A stretch of DNA of 19,069 nucleotides from Entamoeba histolytica HM-1:IMSS (Eukaryota > Evosea > Mastigamoebida > Endamoebidae). The DNA lies in contig NW_001914874.1 of assembly GCF_000208925.1 (NCBI RefSeq), forward strand, positions 1 to 19,069, in the 5' to 3' direction. Below the pieces are notes generated by a model. That model was not told the origin of the DNA. It did no database searches and saw nothing but the letters and a program-made list of their open reading frames with translations. Position numbers and translations under genes: made by a program. Position 1 is the first letter of the stretch, and every line of letters starts with the position of its first letter. Below are positions 9,650-18,284 of the stretch, piece after piece.

Positions 9650-9669
9650 AAGAACTTTAAAAAGTTCTT
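9650..9669 (+). promoter_or_regulatory. 20-bp inverted repeat with GAAC element before the DENN gene
   Basis: AAGAACTTT, two bases AA, then AAAGTTCTT: a perfect 9-bp inverted repeat that starts 41 bases before the ATG at 9691. It contains a GAAC element on both strands and a TTTAAAAAG stretch resembling the Entamoeba TATA-like box. The whole space between the two genes is 127 bp, so it may also fold in the 3' end of the upstream transcript. Confidence 0.5.
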
Positions 9670-9690
9670 GTAAAAACTGAAAATAATAAA

Positions 9691-11145
9691 ATGAATGAAG
9701 TGTTGACACCATTAGAACGTGCATTAAGACAACAATCAGAACATATTATTGAATCCTTTATTATAATTGGAGCACCTGTTTCAAATAACTTTTTTCCTAC
9801 AAGTGAGCAAGAAGTTTTATATAAATATCCAAACAATTTAACAATACCTGATAAGGTAATAACATTTTTAAAAAGCCCAACTCCATTTGAAAGAATTTCA
9901 GTTAAGAAATATTTAGAAACTGAAAGAATGCATCCAGCTGTAACAATTTTACCTGGAAGTGGTTTATCTCAATTTGCTGTTATTGTTTCACATCTTGAAC
10001 CTGTTTGTATGCATTCAACATTGATTAATGGGCCAACAGTATTACCATCAACAGTAAGTTCTTTTAATGCTGTTAGAAGGTTTTATATTTTTTTATGTCT
10101 TCAACCACATGTAATGGGGTTGGTAAAAGCCCTAAAAATTATCATTGAATTTGATTTTGGAAAGAAACTTGCGTTATTGTCAGGTAAAAAAGACGAAAGT
10201 CATGAACTTAAAAAAGCAGAGTTAGAAGAACTTATTGGGTCTCTTATTACTTCACAATCCCCAATACTTGAATCTCATATAGTTCAAACACCAAATAAAC
10301 AAATAAATTATAAAGGTTACACTATTGTCTTAATTCATTCATACAAAAATAAAGTTAAAAAAGGAGTTATTGAAAAATGTCCTCATTCATTAGAAGTACG
10401 TTATACAACAATTTATCCATTACCTAATATGATGTTGTTATGTGACTTTTCTATTCCAATATTATTTACTACATTGCCATTGAATATTATTTTAGATTTA
10501 TTTGAATCAATATTATTAGAAACTTCTGTTATATTAACTTCAACTCGACCAACATTATTTACAGCTGGATGTTTTGGATTATTATCATTATTACATCCTT
10601 TAAGTTGGCAAGGAGTATTTCTTCCAATGGTTCCACATAGTCATATAGAATTACTTGATGTTCCAGTACCTGGAATATTTGGTACACAACCTTTAAAAGG
10701 AAATCCATCCAATTCTGGATTGCTTGTTAATATTGACGCTTTCACTCCAACATTAAATGGAGAAAAGAAAAAACAAGTCCAACAACTTCCACCATCAAGA
10801 TCTATTTTGTCAGAACAAATGAGAAATAGTTTAATTGCTGCAATTGAAATTGTAATAAATAATTGGAATGGAAAAATTAAAGGAAATGAATGTGAATTTA
10901 CAACTGAAATTATGAATATATTCTGGGTTAGTTTCTTCAACAAAATATTTCACAGTGTTATTGTGTTAAATTGTGATACAATTGAAGATTTAAAAAATAA
11001 CATTTTAAAACTGCCTGAAGATGATGAATTTAATAAAAAATTTTTAATGAGATTTACTCAAACACAACACTTTAATACTTGGTGGTTTTCTCAATACTTA
11101 AATTATAAAAAAGAATGGACTGAAACTGTTTGTGGGAATGAATGA
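9691..11145 (+). CDS. Tripartite DENN domain protein, probable Rab GEF (484 aa)
   Basis: The uDENN part is seen at about residues 18-95 ('HIIESFIIIGAP' then 'EQEVLYKYPN'). The core DENN spans about 205-345, with 'EVRYTTIYPLPNMMLLCDFS', a helix 'ILDLFESILLETSVILTS' and 'GLLSLLHPLSWQGVFLPMVP' (Trp306). It ends with the hallmark 'VPVPGIFG' (Pro325-Gly330). The dDENN part occupies about 400-475 and contains 'FLMRFTQTQHF', the conserved Thr-Gln-x-Phe block near the end. DENN proteins catalyse GDP release from Rab GTPases on membranes. There is no extra domain, so it is a minimal DENN protein; which Rab it serves cannot be told. The start ATG follows a GAAC-bearing palindrome by 22 bases. It is co-oriented with the TLDc gene upstream but has its own promoter motif. 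Confidence is good for the family, moderate for GEF activity. Confidence 0.88.
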   Translation: MNEVLTPLERALRQQSEHIIESFIIIGAPVSNNFFPTSEQEVLYKYPNNLTIPDKVITFLKSPTPFERISVKKYLETERMHPAVTILPGSGLSQFAVIVSHLEPVCMHSTLINGPTVLPSTVSSFNAVRRFYIFLCLQPHVMGLVKALKIIIEFDFGKKLALLSGKKDESHELKKAELEELIGSLITSQSPILESHIVQTPNKQINYKGYTIVLIHSYKNKVKKGVIEKCPHSLEVRYTTIYPLPNMMLLCDFSIPILFTTLPLNIILDLFESILLETSVILTSTRPTLFTAGCFGLLSLLHPLSWQGVFLPMVPHSHIELLDVPVPGIFGTQPLKGNPSNSGLLVNIDAFTPTLNGEKKKQVQQLPPSRSILSEQMRNSLIAAIEIVINNWNGKIKGNECEFTTEIMNIFWVSFFNKIFHSVIVLNCDTIEDLKNNILKLPEDDEFNKKFLMRFTQTQHFNTWWFSQYLNYKKEWTETVCGNE

Positions 11146-12112
11146 TTAAATTTTGTAATTGAGTTTATTTGAAAAATTGTTGGTTTATATAATACTATAT
11201 AAGGTAGTATTATACTTTTGTTTAACTTTTTTATTTCATTGAATTGTTTAATTACAGTCATTTAATAAATATTTTATTGTTTTCTTTAGACAATACAATG
11301 AACAATTATTTTACCAATTTACATTATCTTTATTATGAGACAATCTTTTTATTATCATTTTCATATTCTTTTTAATAAATTGTAATTCTCTAAAAAGGCT
11401 TCAGTTTAATAAAAACTTATTGAGTTAAATTCATTATTAATTTTTTTGGTTATCAGACAAAATGGCAATATCAATTAATGTAAAGAATGTATTTTGTTAT
11501 TAATAAATCTTTTATTCATTTGTTATAAATGAGCATGATATTTATCACATTAGATAATAATTAAATATTATTACTAATAAAGTCAAAAATAAGAATATAA
11601 TAAAAAAGGTTATAATTCTTTATGATAGAAATGAATTAAAATGAGTAAATATTATCATATAGAAAGAAATTTACTAATTAAGAATTAATAAATTCTCTTT
11701 AAATATCTGATTGTTTTAATTAAATGGAGATACATTTAATTTTCACTTTTTTCCACTATACTTTTGTTATAAACCAATAAAATTAGTGATAACCCTTATT
11801 TATTTTAAAATTGTAAATACATTATAATTAAAAAAAGTAATGGTTATTTTACAAATGAATATTTCAACTTAAAAAAGTTTTGAAAAGAGAAATAAATTTT
11901 AAATATATAATGGAAAAAGTAGTAGATAAGAAAGAATTACAATATTTTAAGAAAAGAAAGAACAAGATAACTTAATTGTTAATCATGAAAGATTATTAAT
12001 AAAAAAAGTCAGTATGTTAGTTTGAAACAATTTACTTATTTTACAATTCAATTAATTTATTATTATACATTTGGTTTCAAAAAAAAATATAATATATTAT
12101 ACAAAAAAATAA
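11146..12112. other. Convergent intergenic region between DENN gene and acetyltransferase
   Basis: Both flanking genes end here (plus and minus strand respectively). Apart from the hairpin at 11188-11214, it contains A+T-rich DNA with short chance frames only, such as a 21-codon frame from an ATG at 11910. Nothing recognised. Confidence 0.5.
11188..11214 (+). other. 10-bp perfect hairpin in the DENN gene 3' flank
   Basis: TATAATACTA, loop TATAAGG, TAGTATTATA: a perfect 10-bp stem beginning 42 bases after the DENN stop codon. The position fits the 3' untranslated region or the cleavage zone. No U-rich tract of the bacterial kind is implied; this is a eukaryote. A role in 3' end formation or RNA stability is inference. 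Confidence 0.45.
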
Positions 12113-12669
12113 CTATTTATTAAAGTAAATAGCCATACAATTGTCTTTATAATGAATTCCACATTTTTCATAAAATTGTTTAACACCATCTTGACAATCT
12201 AAAACTATTTTATAACATCCTTTTTCTTTTCCAATTTGAATGAGTTTTTGAATGAGTGCTTTGCCTAATCCTTCTTTTCTTCTTGAATTGGTTACTACAA
12301 TATCTTCAATATGTCCAACTAGACCACCACAATGAATAAATTTTCTCTCAATAAGTAAAGTTCCAGTAACAACAATTTTACCGTTATTATCTTCACCAAC
12401 AATGACATTATATCTTCCACTTTTTTGCTTTATCCATTAATTTTATATTAAATACTTTTTTTCTTTTAAATTGTAATTATTCATTCAAATAAGAAAGAAC
12501 AAACCATCTCATCAAAAACTATATTAAATCTTTCTTCAGTTATTTCACAATTTGTTAATTCGCTAAGAATATTTGAAATTCCTTTTTTATAATCTTCTTT
12601 TTCAAGGACTCTGAATTTAACATTATTCAAAATTGGTAATGATGTAGTTACAGAACAAATACTGGTCAT
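12113..12669 (-). CDS. GNA1: Glucosamine 6-phosphate N-acetyltransferase, two exons (159 aa)
   Basis: Exon 1 is 12669-12505 (55 codons) and exon 2 is 12427-12113 (104 codons plus stop). Spliced, it gives a full GNAT enzyme that makes GlcNAc-6-phosphate from glucosamine-6-phosphate and acetyl-CoA in the cytosolic route to UDP-GlcNAc. Exon 1 carries 'FRVLEKEDYKKGISNILSEL' and a Phe-x-x-x-Phe helix. Exon 2 carries 'YNVIVGED', 'IERKFIH' (82-87), 'GHIEDIVV' (93-100), the acetyl-CoA loop 'RKEGLG' (105-110), 'CYKIVLDC' (126-133), 'FYEKCG' (140-145) and a closing 'MAIYF'. All are GNA1 hallmarks, and the length fits the family. The join restores the usual spacing of F..F..M to 'KSGRY'. UDP-GlcNAc supplies glycans, GPI anchors and, in Entamoeba cysts, chitin. 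The gene is divergent from the P-glycoprotein gene. The splice join is inferred from sequence only. Confidence 0.9.
12428..12504 (-). other. Spliceosomal intron in GNA1 (77 nt, GTTTGT...AAG)
   Basis: On the minus strand the exon-1 codon ATG (12507-12505) is followed at once by GTTTGT, the near-invariant Entamoeba 5' splice site. The only downstream AG that keeps the frame open and the family alignment intact is AAG at 12430-12428, giving a phase-0 join to CAA. The usual 3' site is TAG, so AAG is slightly unusual. Without splicing the frame stops after 62 codons. Confidence 0.85.
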
Positions 12670-12678
12670 TAGATAATT

Positions 12679-12689
12679 GAAGTTCTCAA
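12679..12689 (-). promoter_or_regulatory. GAAC-type motif upstream of GNA1
   Basis: On the minus strand this reads TTGAGAACTTC, with the AGAACTT core beginning 17 bases before the ATG. The core is shared with the promoters of the 593-aa TLDc and DENN genes, where it starts at -40. Its closeness to the ATG fits the very short 5' leaders of Entamoeba. Confidence 0.35.
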
Positions 12690-13477
12690 TAGCTTTTTTA
12701 AATTATCTTTTTCTCTAATAACAAAAGTATTTCATTTCAACTCAAAATGGTTTATGTTCTTTTTGTTTGAAAGATGTTTTATTTAACTCATTAAGTTGAT
12801 TATTAAACAAAAAAGAAGAATTTCATTATAAATGTTTCATAATCTTTCATTATATTATCCAAATTAATGAAAATTATCTTTTTCAATTTTTAATAAATTG
12901 TTATATTTTTTTGTTAATATTTCATTTTAACTCATCTCTTCATATTTTTTGTTTTTATCTTTTTTTAATATTTTTCATTTATTTTCTTTGTTTGATTTTT
13001 TTAATTTTATTATTTTTTATTATAAAAATAAATAACAATACAATTCTTTCAATACGTCAGATGTTATATTTATAAAAGTAAAAAAGGAAATCAAATCCTT
13101 TTTATAAATGAATGAAGTTGTTTAAAAAGAGATCGAAACTAAAAAATGTGTAATTATAATTCTTCTTCAAGACTTTGAAGGGAATTAATTGTTTAGCAAG
13201 TTCTATTCCTTTCTATCCTCATAAAATAACTATTGAATAATCTAATACTTAATGATAAAGTAATAATAATAAAAACCCTTTTTTCAAAGAAGGTATGAGT
13301 CATGTTCACGTGGAAAGAAAAGTGGAAGAGTGGTAATATTGTTTCTTTAACATTCACTCTTTCAAAAAATATTTATAAGAAAAGAACAAAATTTTGACTA
13401 TTTTTGGAGAAGGAGACGAGCTGGGTCAAATTTCATGCAAAATAAATAAATGAAAGTCACAGTAAAGCTACTTTTTC
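12690..13477. other. Divergent upstream region between GNA1 and P-glycoprotein gene
   Basis: No coding sequence recognised. The left half is T-rich. From about 13130 it becomes more complex and is the likely upstream region of the P-glycoprotein gene. It contains an inverted repeat CTTCAA-GACT-TTGAAG (13165-13180) within a longer imperfect dyad, an 8-bp hairpin AAAAAGGA/TCCTTTTT (13081-13103), and a CACGTG palindrome (13307-13312). G-richer blocks lie near 13300-13340 and 13405-13430. None of these can be tied to a known factor from sequence alone. Confidence 0.45.
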
Positions 13478-13497
13478 ATTTACCTAAATTTACCTAA
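13478..13497 (+). repeat. Perfect 10-bp tandem repeat in the P-glycoprotein promoter
   Basis: ATTTACCTAA occurs twice head to tail with no spacer, ending 55 bases before the P-glycoprotein ATG. The position falls in the core-promoter zone of Entamoeba genes, and an initiator-like AATTCATTC follows near 13537-13545. It may be a paired factor-binding site; that is inference. Confidence 0.45.
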
Positions 13498-13552
13498 CCG
13501 AGTTTTTGGATATTTCTTTCATCAAAAAATACTAATAATTCATTCAAAAGAA

Positions 13553-16500
13553 ATGAGCGTAACAACAAACGCTGTTGCTGATGCTTTTGCTGTATTTGAT
13601 GTTACACCTGATCCAGATGAATTAGCAAGAAAGAATAAAAAACCAGATGATTCAGGAAGTGTTACTGTTAGACAATTATATAGATATGCTAATTGGCTTG
13701 ATTTAATTCTTCTTGCTGTTGGTATTTTTGGTTCTATTGGATGTGGTGTATTAACTCCATGTCAAATGTTAGTTATGGGAGATATGGTTGATACTTTTAA
13801 TACAAATGATCTTATGAAAGCCTTCCCTAATCAAGAAGCAATGTATGATCCAAAATATTATATTCCATTTAATCACGAAGTTACTAAAACTGTTGCAGAT
13901 ACTATTAATGACCTTGTATTAAAGATGGTATGTTTTGCTATTGGAAGTGGTGTTGGTTCTTTCTTAATGACTTTTTGTTTCTTTGTTATGTCAGAAAGAC
14001 AAGGAATTAAAATTAGAATGTTATATTTCAGAGCATTATTAAGACAAGATGCTGGTTGGTATGATTTCCATGAATCTGGTGAATTAACTTCTAGAATTGC
14101 TTCTGATGTCCAACAAATTCAAGACGGAATGTCTCAAAAGTTTGGTATTATTTTCCAAACAACTACTTCATTCATTGCTGGATATGCAATTGGTTTTGCA
14201 AAAGACTGGGATTTAACATTAGTTATTATGTCAATGTCTCCATTTATTGTTTTATCTATGACATTATTAGCTGTCTTTGCTACAAAATTCACTGTATTAG
14301 GAGAAGAATCTCTTGGAAATGCTGGTGCTATTGCTGAAGCTACCATTGGTAATATGAGAACAGTTCATTCACTTGGACAAGAACATGAATTTTGTGAAAT
14401 GTATAATGAAAAAATTAGAGTTGTTGATCGTTATAATGTTCTAAAAGGTCTTACTGTTGGATTAGGACTTGGAGCAGTTATGTTCTTTATTATGGGTGCT
14501 TTTTCATTAGGAAGTTGGTATGCTTCAGTTGTATTAAGAGGAAAAGGAGGAAAGAAAAATGTTACTGCTGGTGATGTTATGATTGTCTTTATTTGTGTAT
14601 TAATTGCAACTCAAGGACTTTCTATTATTGCTATTCCATTAAATATATTTGCTACAGCTAAAGCTTCTGCATATAGAATTTATCAAACAATTGATAGAAT
14701 CCCAGATATTGATTGTAGATCTACAGCTGGTGAATGTCCAACTGAGTGTAATGGAAATATTACATTAGAAGATGTTCAATTTAGATATCCAACAAGACCA
14801 ACTAAACAAATTCTTGGTGGACTTGATCTTGAAATTAAGAAAGGACAAACAGTTGCATTAGTAGGAGCATCAGGATGTGGTAAATCAACTACTATTCAAT
14901 TAGTCCAAAGAAATTATGATCCAGTTGGTGGGTCAGTCAAATTAGATGGAAAAGATTTAAGAGATTTAAATATCAAATGGTTAAGAAATCAAATAGGATT
15001 AGTTGGACAAGAACCTATTTTGTTTGCATGTACTATTAGAGAAAATATTATGCTTGGAGCTAGAGATGGAGAAACACCAACTGAAGAAGAGATGATTGAA
15101 TGTGCTAAAATGGCAAATGCACATGAATTTATTTCTCATCTTCCAGAAGGATATGATACAATGGTAGGAGAAAAAGGAGCTGCATTATCAGGAGGACAAA
15201 AACAAAGAATTGCTATTGCACGTGCATTGATTAGAAAACCTACAATTTTATTACTTGATGAAGCTACATCAGCACTTGATACACAAAGTGAAAAGATTGT
15301 ACAACAAGCACTTGAAAAAGCTAGTCAAGGAAGAACAACAATTGTTGTAGCACATAGATTAACAACTGTTAGAAATGCAAGTAGAATTTGTGTATTCCAT
15401 CAAGGAGAAATTATTGAACAAGGAACACATCAAGAATTAATGGATTTGAAAGGAACATATTATGGATTAGTTAAAAGACAAAGTATGGAAGAAGAAGTTG
15501 ATCAAGAAACCGTTGAAAATGATTTGAAGAAAATTAGAGAACAAGAAAACAAAGAAGCAGAAGAAATTAATCAACATAAAAACACAGATACAAATGAAGA
15601 TCCAGATATTGTACAAAAATTAGAAAATGAATATAATAGTGAAATGAAGAAATTAAAACATTCAAATAGATTTGTATTATTAAGAGTTATTCTTGATAAT
15701 TTCAGACATGAATGGTTCTTATCAACATTTGGATTTATTGGAGGAATTGGAGGAGGTGCTATTTTCCCATTCTTTACATTAAAAATTGTTGATTTAATTA
15801 TGTGTTTATTGTCAATTAACTCAGATACTCTTACTGATGATCAAAAAGATACTATTAAGAATATTTGTATAATTGTTGTAGTTATAGGTGTTGCATCATT
15901 CTTATCATTCTTTATGTATATTGGATTATTCTTATCAGCAGGATTTAAGATGATTGGACGTGTTAGAAAAGATATGTATCATTCAATAATGCATCAAAAT
16001 ATCTCATGGTTTGATAGAAAAGAAAATATGGTAGGTTCATTAACAACAAGACTTGCATCTGATCCAACAACATTACAAGGAATTTCAGGAGAACGTGTTG
16101 GAAATGTTATTCACATTATTTCAACAATTGGATTTGCCTTAGGTATTGCATTCTATTATGATTGGAAAGTTTCATTAGCTGTTATGGCTGTATCTCCTGT
16201 ATTGATTGTTGTTGTGTTTATTAATGGAAAGTTAAATTCATTAGAAGCATGTCCAGCACAAGCAGCATATGAAAAATCAGGAATTACTCTTGTTGAAGCA
16301 GTTGAGTCTGTAAGAACAGTTCAGTCATTAACTCGAGAAGAACATTTCTATGAAGTGTTCAAAGATGCATTAAGAGAACCAAAAATTGGAATCTATAAAT
16401 GGGCACCATTGTTATCAATTTTCATGTGTTTGACTACCTTATTAACACAAGTTATGAATCCATATGGATTTTACATTGGAACTTATTTAATCAAAAAGAA

Positions 16501-17485
16501 AAGTAACTACGATCTTCCAGTACCTGATTTTATGATAGAATTTAGTGATAGGTTTGAGGAAATGCAAAAAGCTATTATGGCAGTTATTTTTGCAGCACAA
16601 GCAGTTGGTAATTTAGGAAATATTGTTCCAGATATTGGAAAAGCTGTTAGAGCAGCAAAGAATACTTATGATGTTATTGATAGAAAACCAACTATTGATT
16701 GTTATAGTGAAGAAGGTGAAACATTTAATGATGTTAAAGGTGAAATTGAATTTAAAGACATTTGTTTCAGATATCCAACAAGACCAGACAATTCTGTCTT
16801 GAAAGGTATTTCATTCAAAGTAGAACAAGGAAAAACTGTTGCATTAGTAGGAGCATCAGGATGTGGTAAATCAACATCAGTTCAGTTGATTGAAAGATTT
16901 TATGATCCAACACATGGAGATGTATTATTAGATGGACATAATATCAAAGATTTGAATATTCATTTCTTAAGAAGTCAAATTGGAATGGTAGGACAAGAAC
17001 CAGTATTATTTGCTGAAAGTGTTATGGATAATATTAGAAGAGGAGTACCTAAAGGAGTTGAAGTAAGTAATGAACAAATTTATGCTGCTGCTAAAATGGC
17101 AAATGCACATGACTTTATTTCAGCAATGCCAGAAGGATATAACACAATGGTAGGTGATAGAGGTGCACAAATTTCAGGAGGACAAAAACAAAGAATTGCT
17201 ATTGCACGTGCATTGATTAGAAATCCAAAAGTGTTATTACTCGATGAAGCTACATCAGCACTTGATTCAGAAAGTGAAAAGATTGTACAAGATGCACTTG
17301 ACAAAGCAGCAAAAGGAAGAACAACAATTGTAATTGCACATAGATTATCAACTATTCAAAATGCAGATCAAATATGTGTTATTATGAGAGGAAGAATTGC
17401 AGAAAGAGGAACACATCAAGAGTTATTAGATTTGAAAGGATTTTATTATACACTTGCTATGCAACAATTTGGAACTGTGGATTAA
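13553..17485 (+). CDS. P-glycoprotein, ABCB full transporter (1310 aa)
   Basis: This is an ATP-driven efflux pump with the order TMD1-NBD1-linker-TMD2-NBD2. TMD1 covers about residues 48-375. NBD1 has Walker A 'GASGCGKST' (438-446), Q-loop 'GLVGQEP', signature 'LSGGQ' (545-549), Walker B 'ILLLDE' (565-570) and H-loop His601. A charged linker at about 640-695 precedes TMD2 (about 710-1040). NBD2 has Walker A (1100-1108), 'GMVGQEP', signature 'ISGGQ' (1207-1211), Walker B ending Asp1231-Glu1232, and His1263. All catalytic residues are present in both halves, so both sites should work. The length matches Entamoeba P-glycoproteins, of which some members give emetine resistance. Which member this is cannot be told, so no symbol is given. 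The coding sequence is one unbroken frame. Its two NBD segments share exact DNA stretches of 50 and 38 bases. Likely location is plasma or vesicle membrane. Confidence 0.95.
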   Translation: MSVTTNAVADAFAVFDVTPDPDELARKNKKPDDSGSVTVRQLYRYANWLDLILLAVGIFGSIGCGVLTPCQMLVMGDMVDTFNTNDLMKAFPNQEAMYDPKYYIPFNHEVTKTVADTINDLVLKMVCFAIGSGVGSFLMTFCFFVMSERQGIKIRMLYFRALLRQDAGWYDFHESGELTSRIASDVQQIQDGMSQKFGIIFQTTTSFIAGYAIGFAKDWDLTLVIMSMSPFIVLSMTLLAVFATKFTVLGEESLGNAGAIAEATIGNMRTVHSLGQEHEFCEMYNEKIRVVDRYNVLKGLTVGLGLGAVMFFIMGAFSLGSWYASVVLRGKGGKKNVTAGDVMIVFICVLIATQGLSIIAIPLNIFATAKASAYRIYQTIDRIPDIDCRSTAGECPTECNGNITLEDVQFRYPTRPTKQILGGLDLEIKKGQTVALVGASGCGKSTTIQLVQRNYDPVGGSVKLDGKDLRDLNIKWLRNQIGLVGQEPILFACTIRENIMLGARDGETPTEEEMIECAKMANAHEFISHLPEGYDTMVGEKGAALSGGQKQRIAIARALIRKPTILLLDEATSALDTQSEKIVQQALEKASQGRTTIVVAHRLTTVRNASRICVFHQGEIIEQGTHQELMDLKGTYYGLVKRQSMEEEVDQETVENDLKKIREQENKEAEEINQHKNTDTNEDPDIVQKLENEYNSEMKKLKHSNRFVLLRVILDNFRHEWFLSTFGFIGGIGGGAIFPFFTLKIVDLIMCLLSINSDTLTDDQKDTIKNICIIVVVIGVASFLSFFMYIGLFLSAGFKMIGRVRKDMYHSIMHQNISWFDRKENMVGSLTTRLASDPTTLQGISGERVGNVIHIISTIGFALGIAFYYDWKVSLAVMAVSPVLIVVVFINGKLNSLEACPAQAAYEKSGITLVEAVESVRTVQSLTREEHFYEVFKDALREPKIGIYKWAPLLSIFMCLTTLLTQVMNPYGFYIGTYLIKKKSNYDLPVPDFMIEFSDRFEEMQKAIMAVIFAAQAVGNLGNIVPDIGKAVRAAKNTYDVIDRKPTIDCYSEEGETFNDVKGEIEFKDICFRYPTRPDNSVLKGISFKVEQGKTVALVGASGCGKSTSVQLIERFYDPTHGDVLLDGHNIKDLNIHFLRSQIGMVGQEPVLFAESVMDNIRRGVPKGVEVSNEQIYAAAKMANAHDFISAMPEGYNTMVGDRGAQISGGQKQRIAIARALIRNPKVLLLDEATSALDSESEKIVQDALDKAAKGRTTIVIAHRLSTIQNADQICVIMRGRIAERGTHQELLDLKGFYYTLAMQQFGTVD

Positions 17486-18284
17486 TTCATTAATTAATTG
17501 ATTAAATTATTAATTAATATTTTTTTTTACCATTCTATTATTTGAATTTTCTTTCTTAATTATTTAATTCCTAATTATTATGTTTTATCCAAACTTACAG
17601 ACTATTAACCTTTTCAATTTATTGCTTTTCTAGACTATTTCTGTTTTTCTTCTAATACTATACTATTACTCTTTAATTCTTTATTACTCCATTCTATATT
17701 TTATTATTATTCATTTAAAACATTTCTTTGCTATTGTATTAATCTAATTTATAATACCACTTTTGTTTCTAAAAGCATCTTACAAGCAAAACTTATTTTC
17801 TTAATTATAAAAAGTATATTGTTCCATTGAAATTTGATGAAACAGTAAATTTATTCTTTTTAAATTTTAGACTCATCTTCTAGTTTCGTGATTAACTTGA
17901 TTAGCAATAAAATATAGACATGTGTGACAGACAAAAATTATTTTTGTATATAAGTTGTACTAATCAAAGAAATTTTATTCAAAATATTCATTATCTAATT
18001 TTATGTAACTCTTCTTTTATTTTTATTATGTTTCAAAATGTTCTGAGTTGGTTTTTTGTTATATTTAATTTTAATCTCATAACTAAATCAAAACAAAAAT
18101 ATGATTATGCTACAAGATAACAGTATTACATACAACAATTATCTATTCCTTTTTGATAAATCATTCTTCTTAATGTTCTTTAACCAGTGCATACAAGAAG
18201 TACTTGTAATTAGTTGAAAGGCAGAAATTAGGTTGTTAGTTTTGCAGACTAAGAAAAGAAGAAGAATAAAACAAAAATAATAAA
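17486..18284. other. Convergent intergenic region 3' of the P-glycoprotein gene
   Basis: It begins with palindromic TTAATTAATT-type words and a T-run (17500-17530), then T/C-rich low-complexity DNA to about 17900. A 66-codon plus-strand frame at 17920-18120 has the Phe/Ile/Tyr composition of chance frames here and no recognised feature. A short hairpin lies at 18192-18208. Nothing else is seen. Confidence 0.5.
18192..18208. other. Short hairpin downstream of the right-hand TLDc gene
   Basis: TACAAG, loop AAGTA, CTTGTA: a perfect 6-bp inverted repeat about 77 bases beyond the stop of the minus-strand TLDc-like gene. The position is similar to that of the hairpins beyond the left TLDc gene. 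It may be chance in A+T-rich DNA. Confidence 0.3.

Noticed and set aside
17920..18120. 66-codon plus-strand frame after the P-glycoprotein gene
   Set aside because: Low-complexity composition, no motif, and no promoter element close to its ATG.
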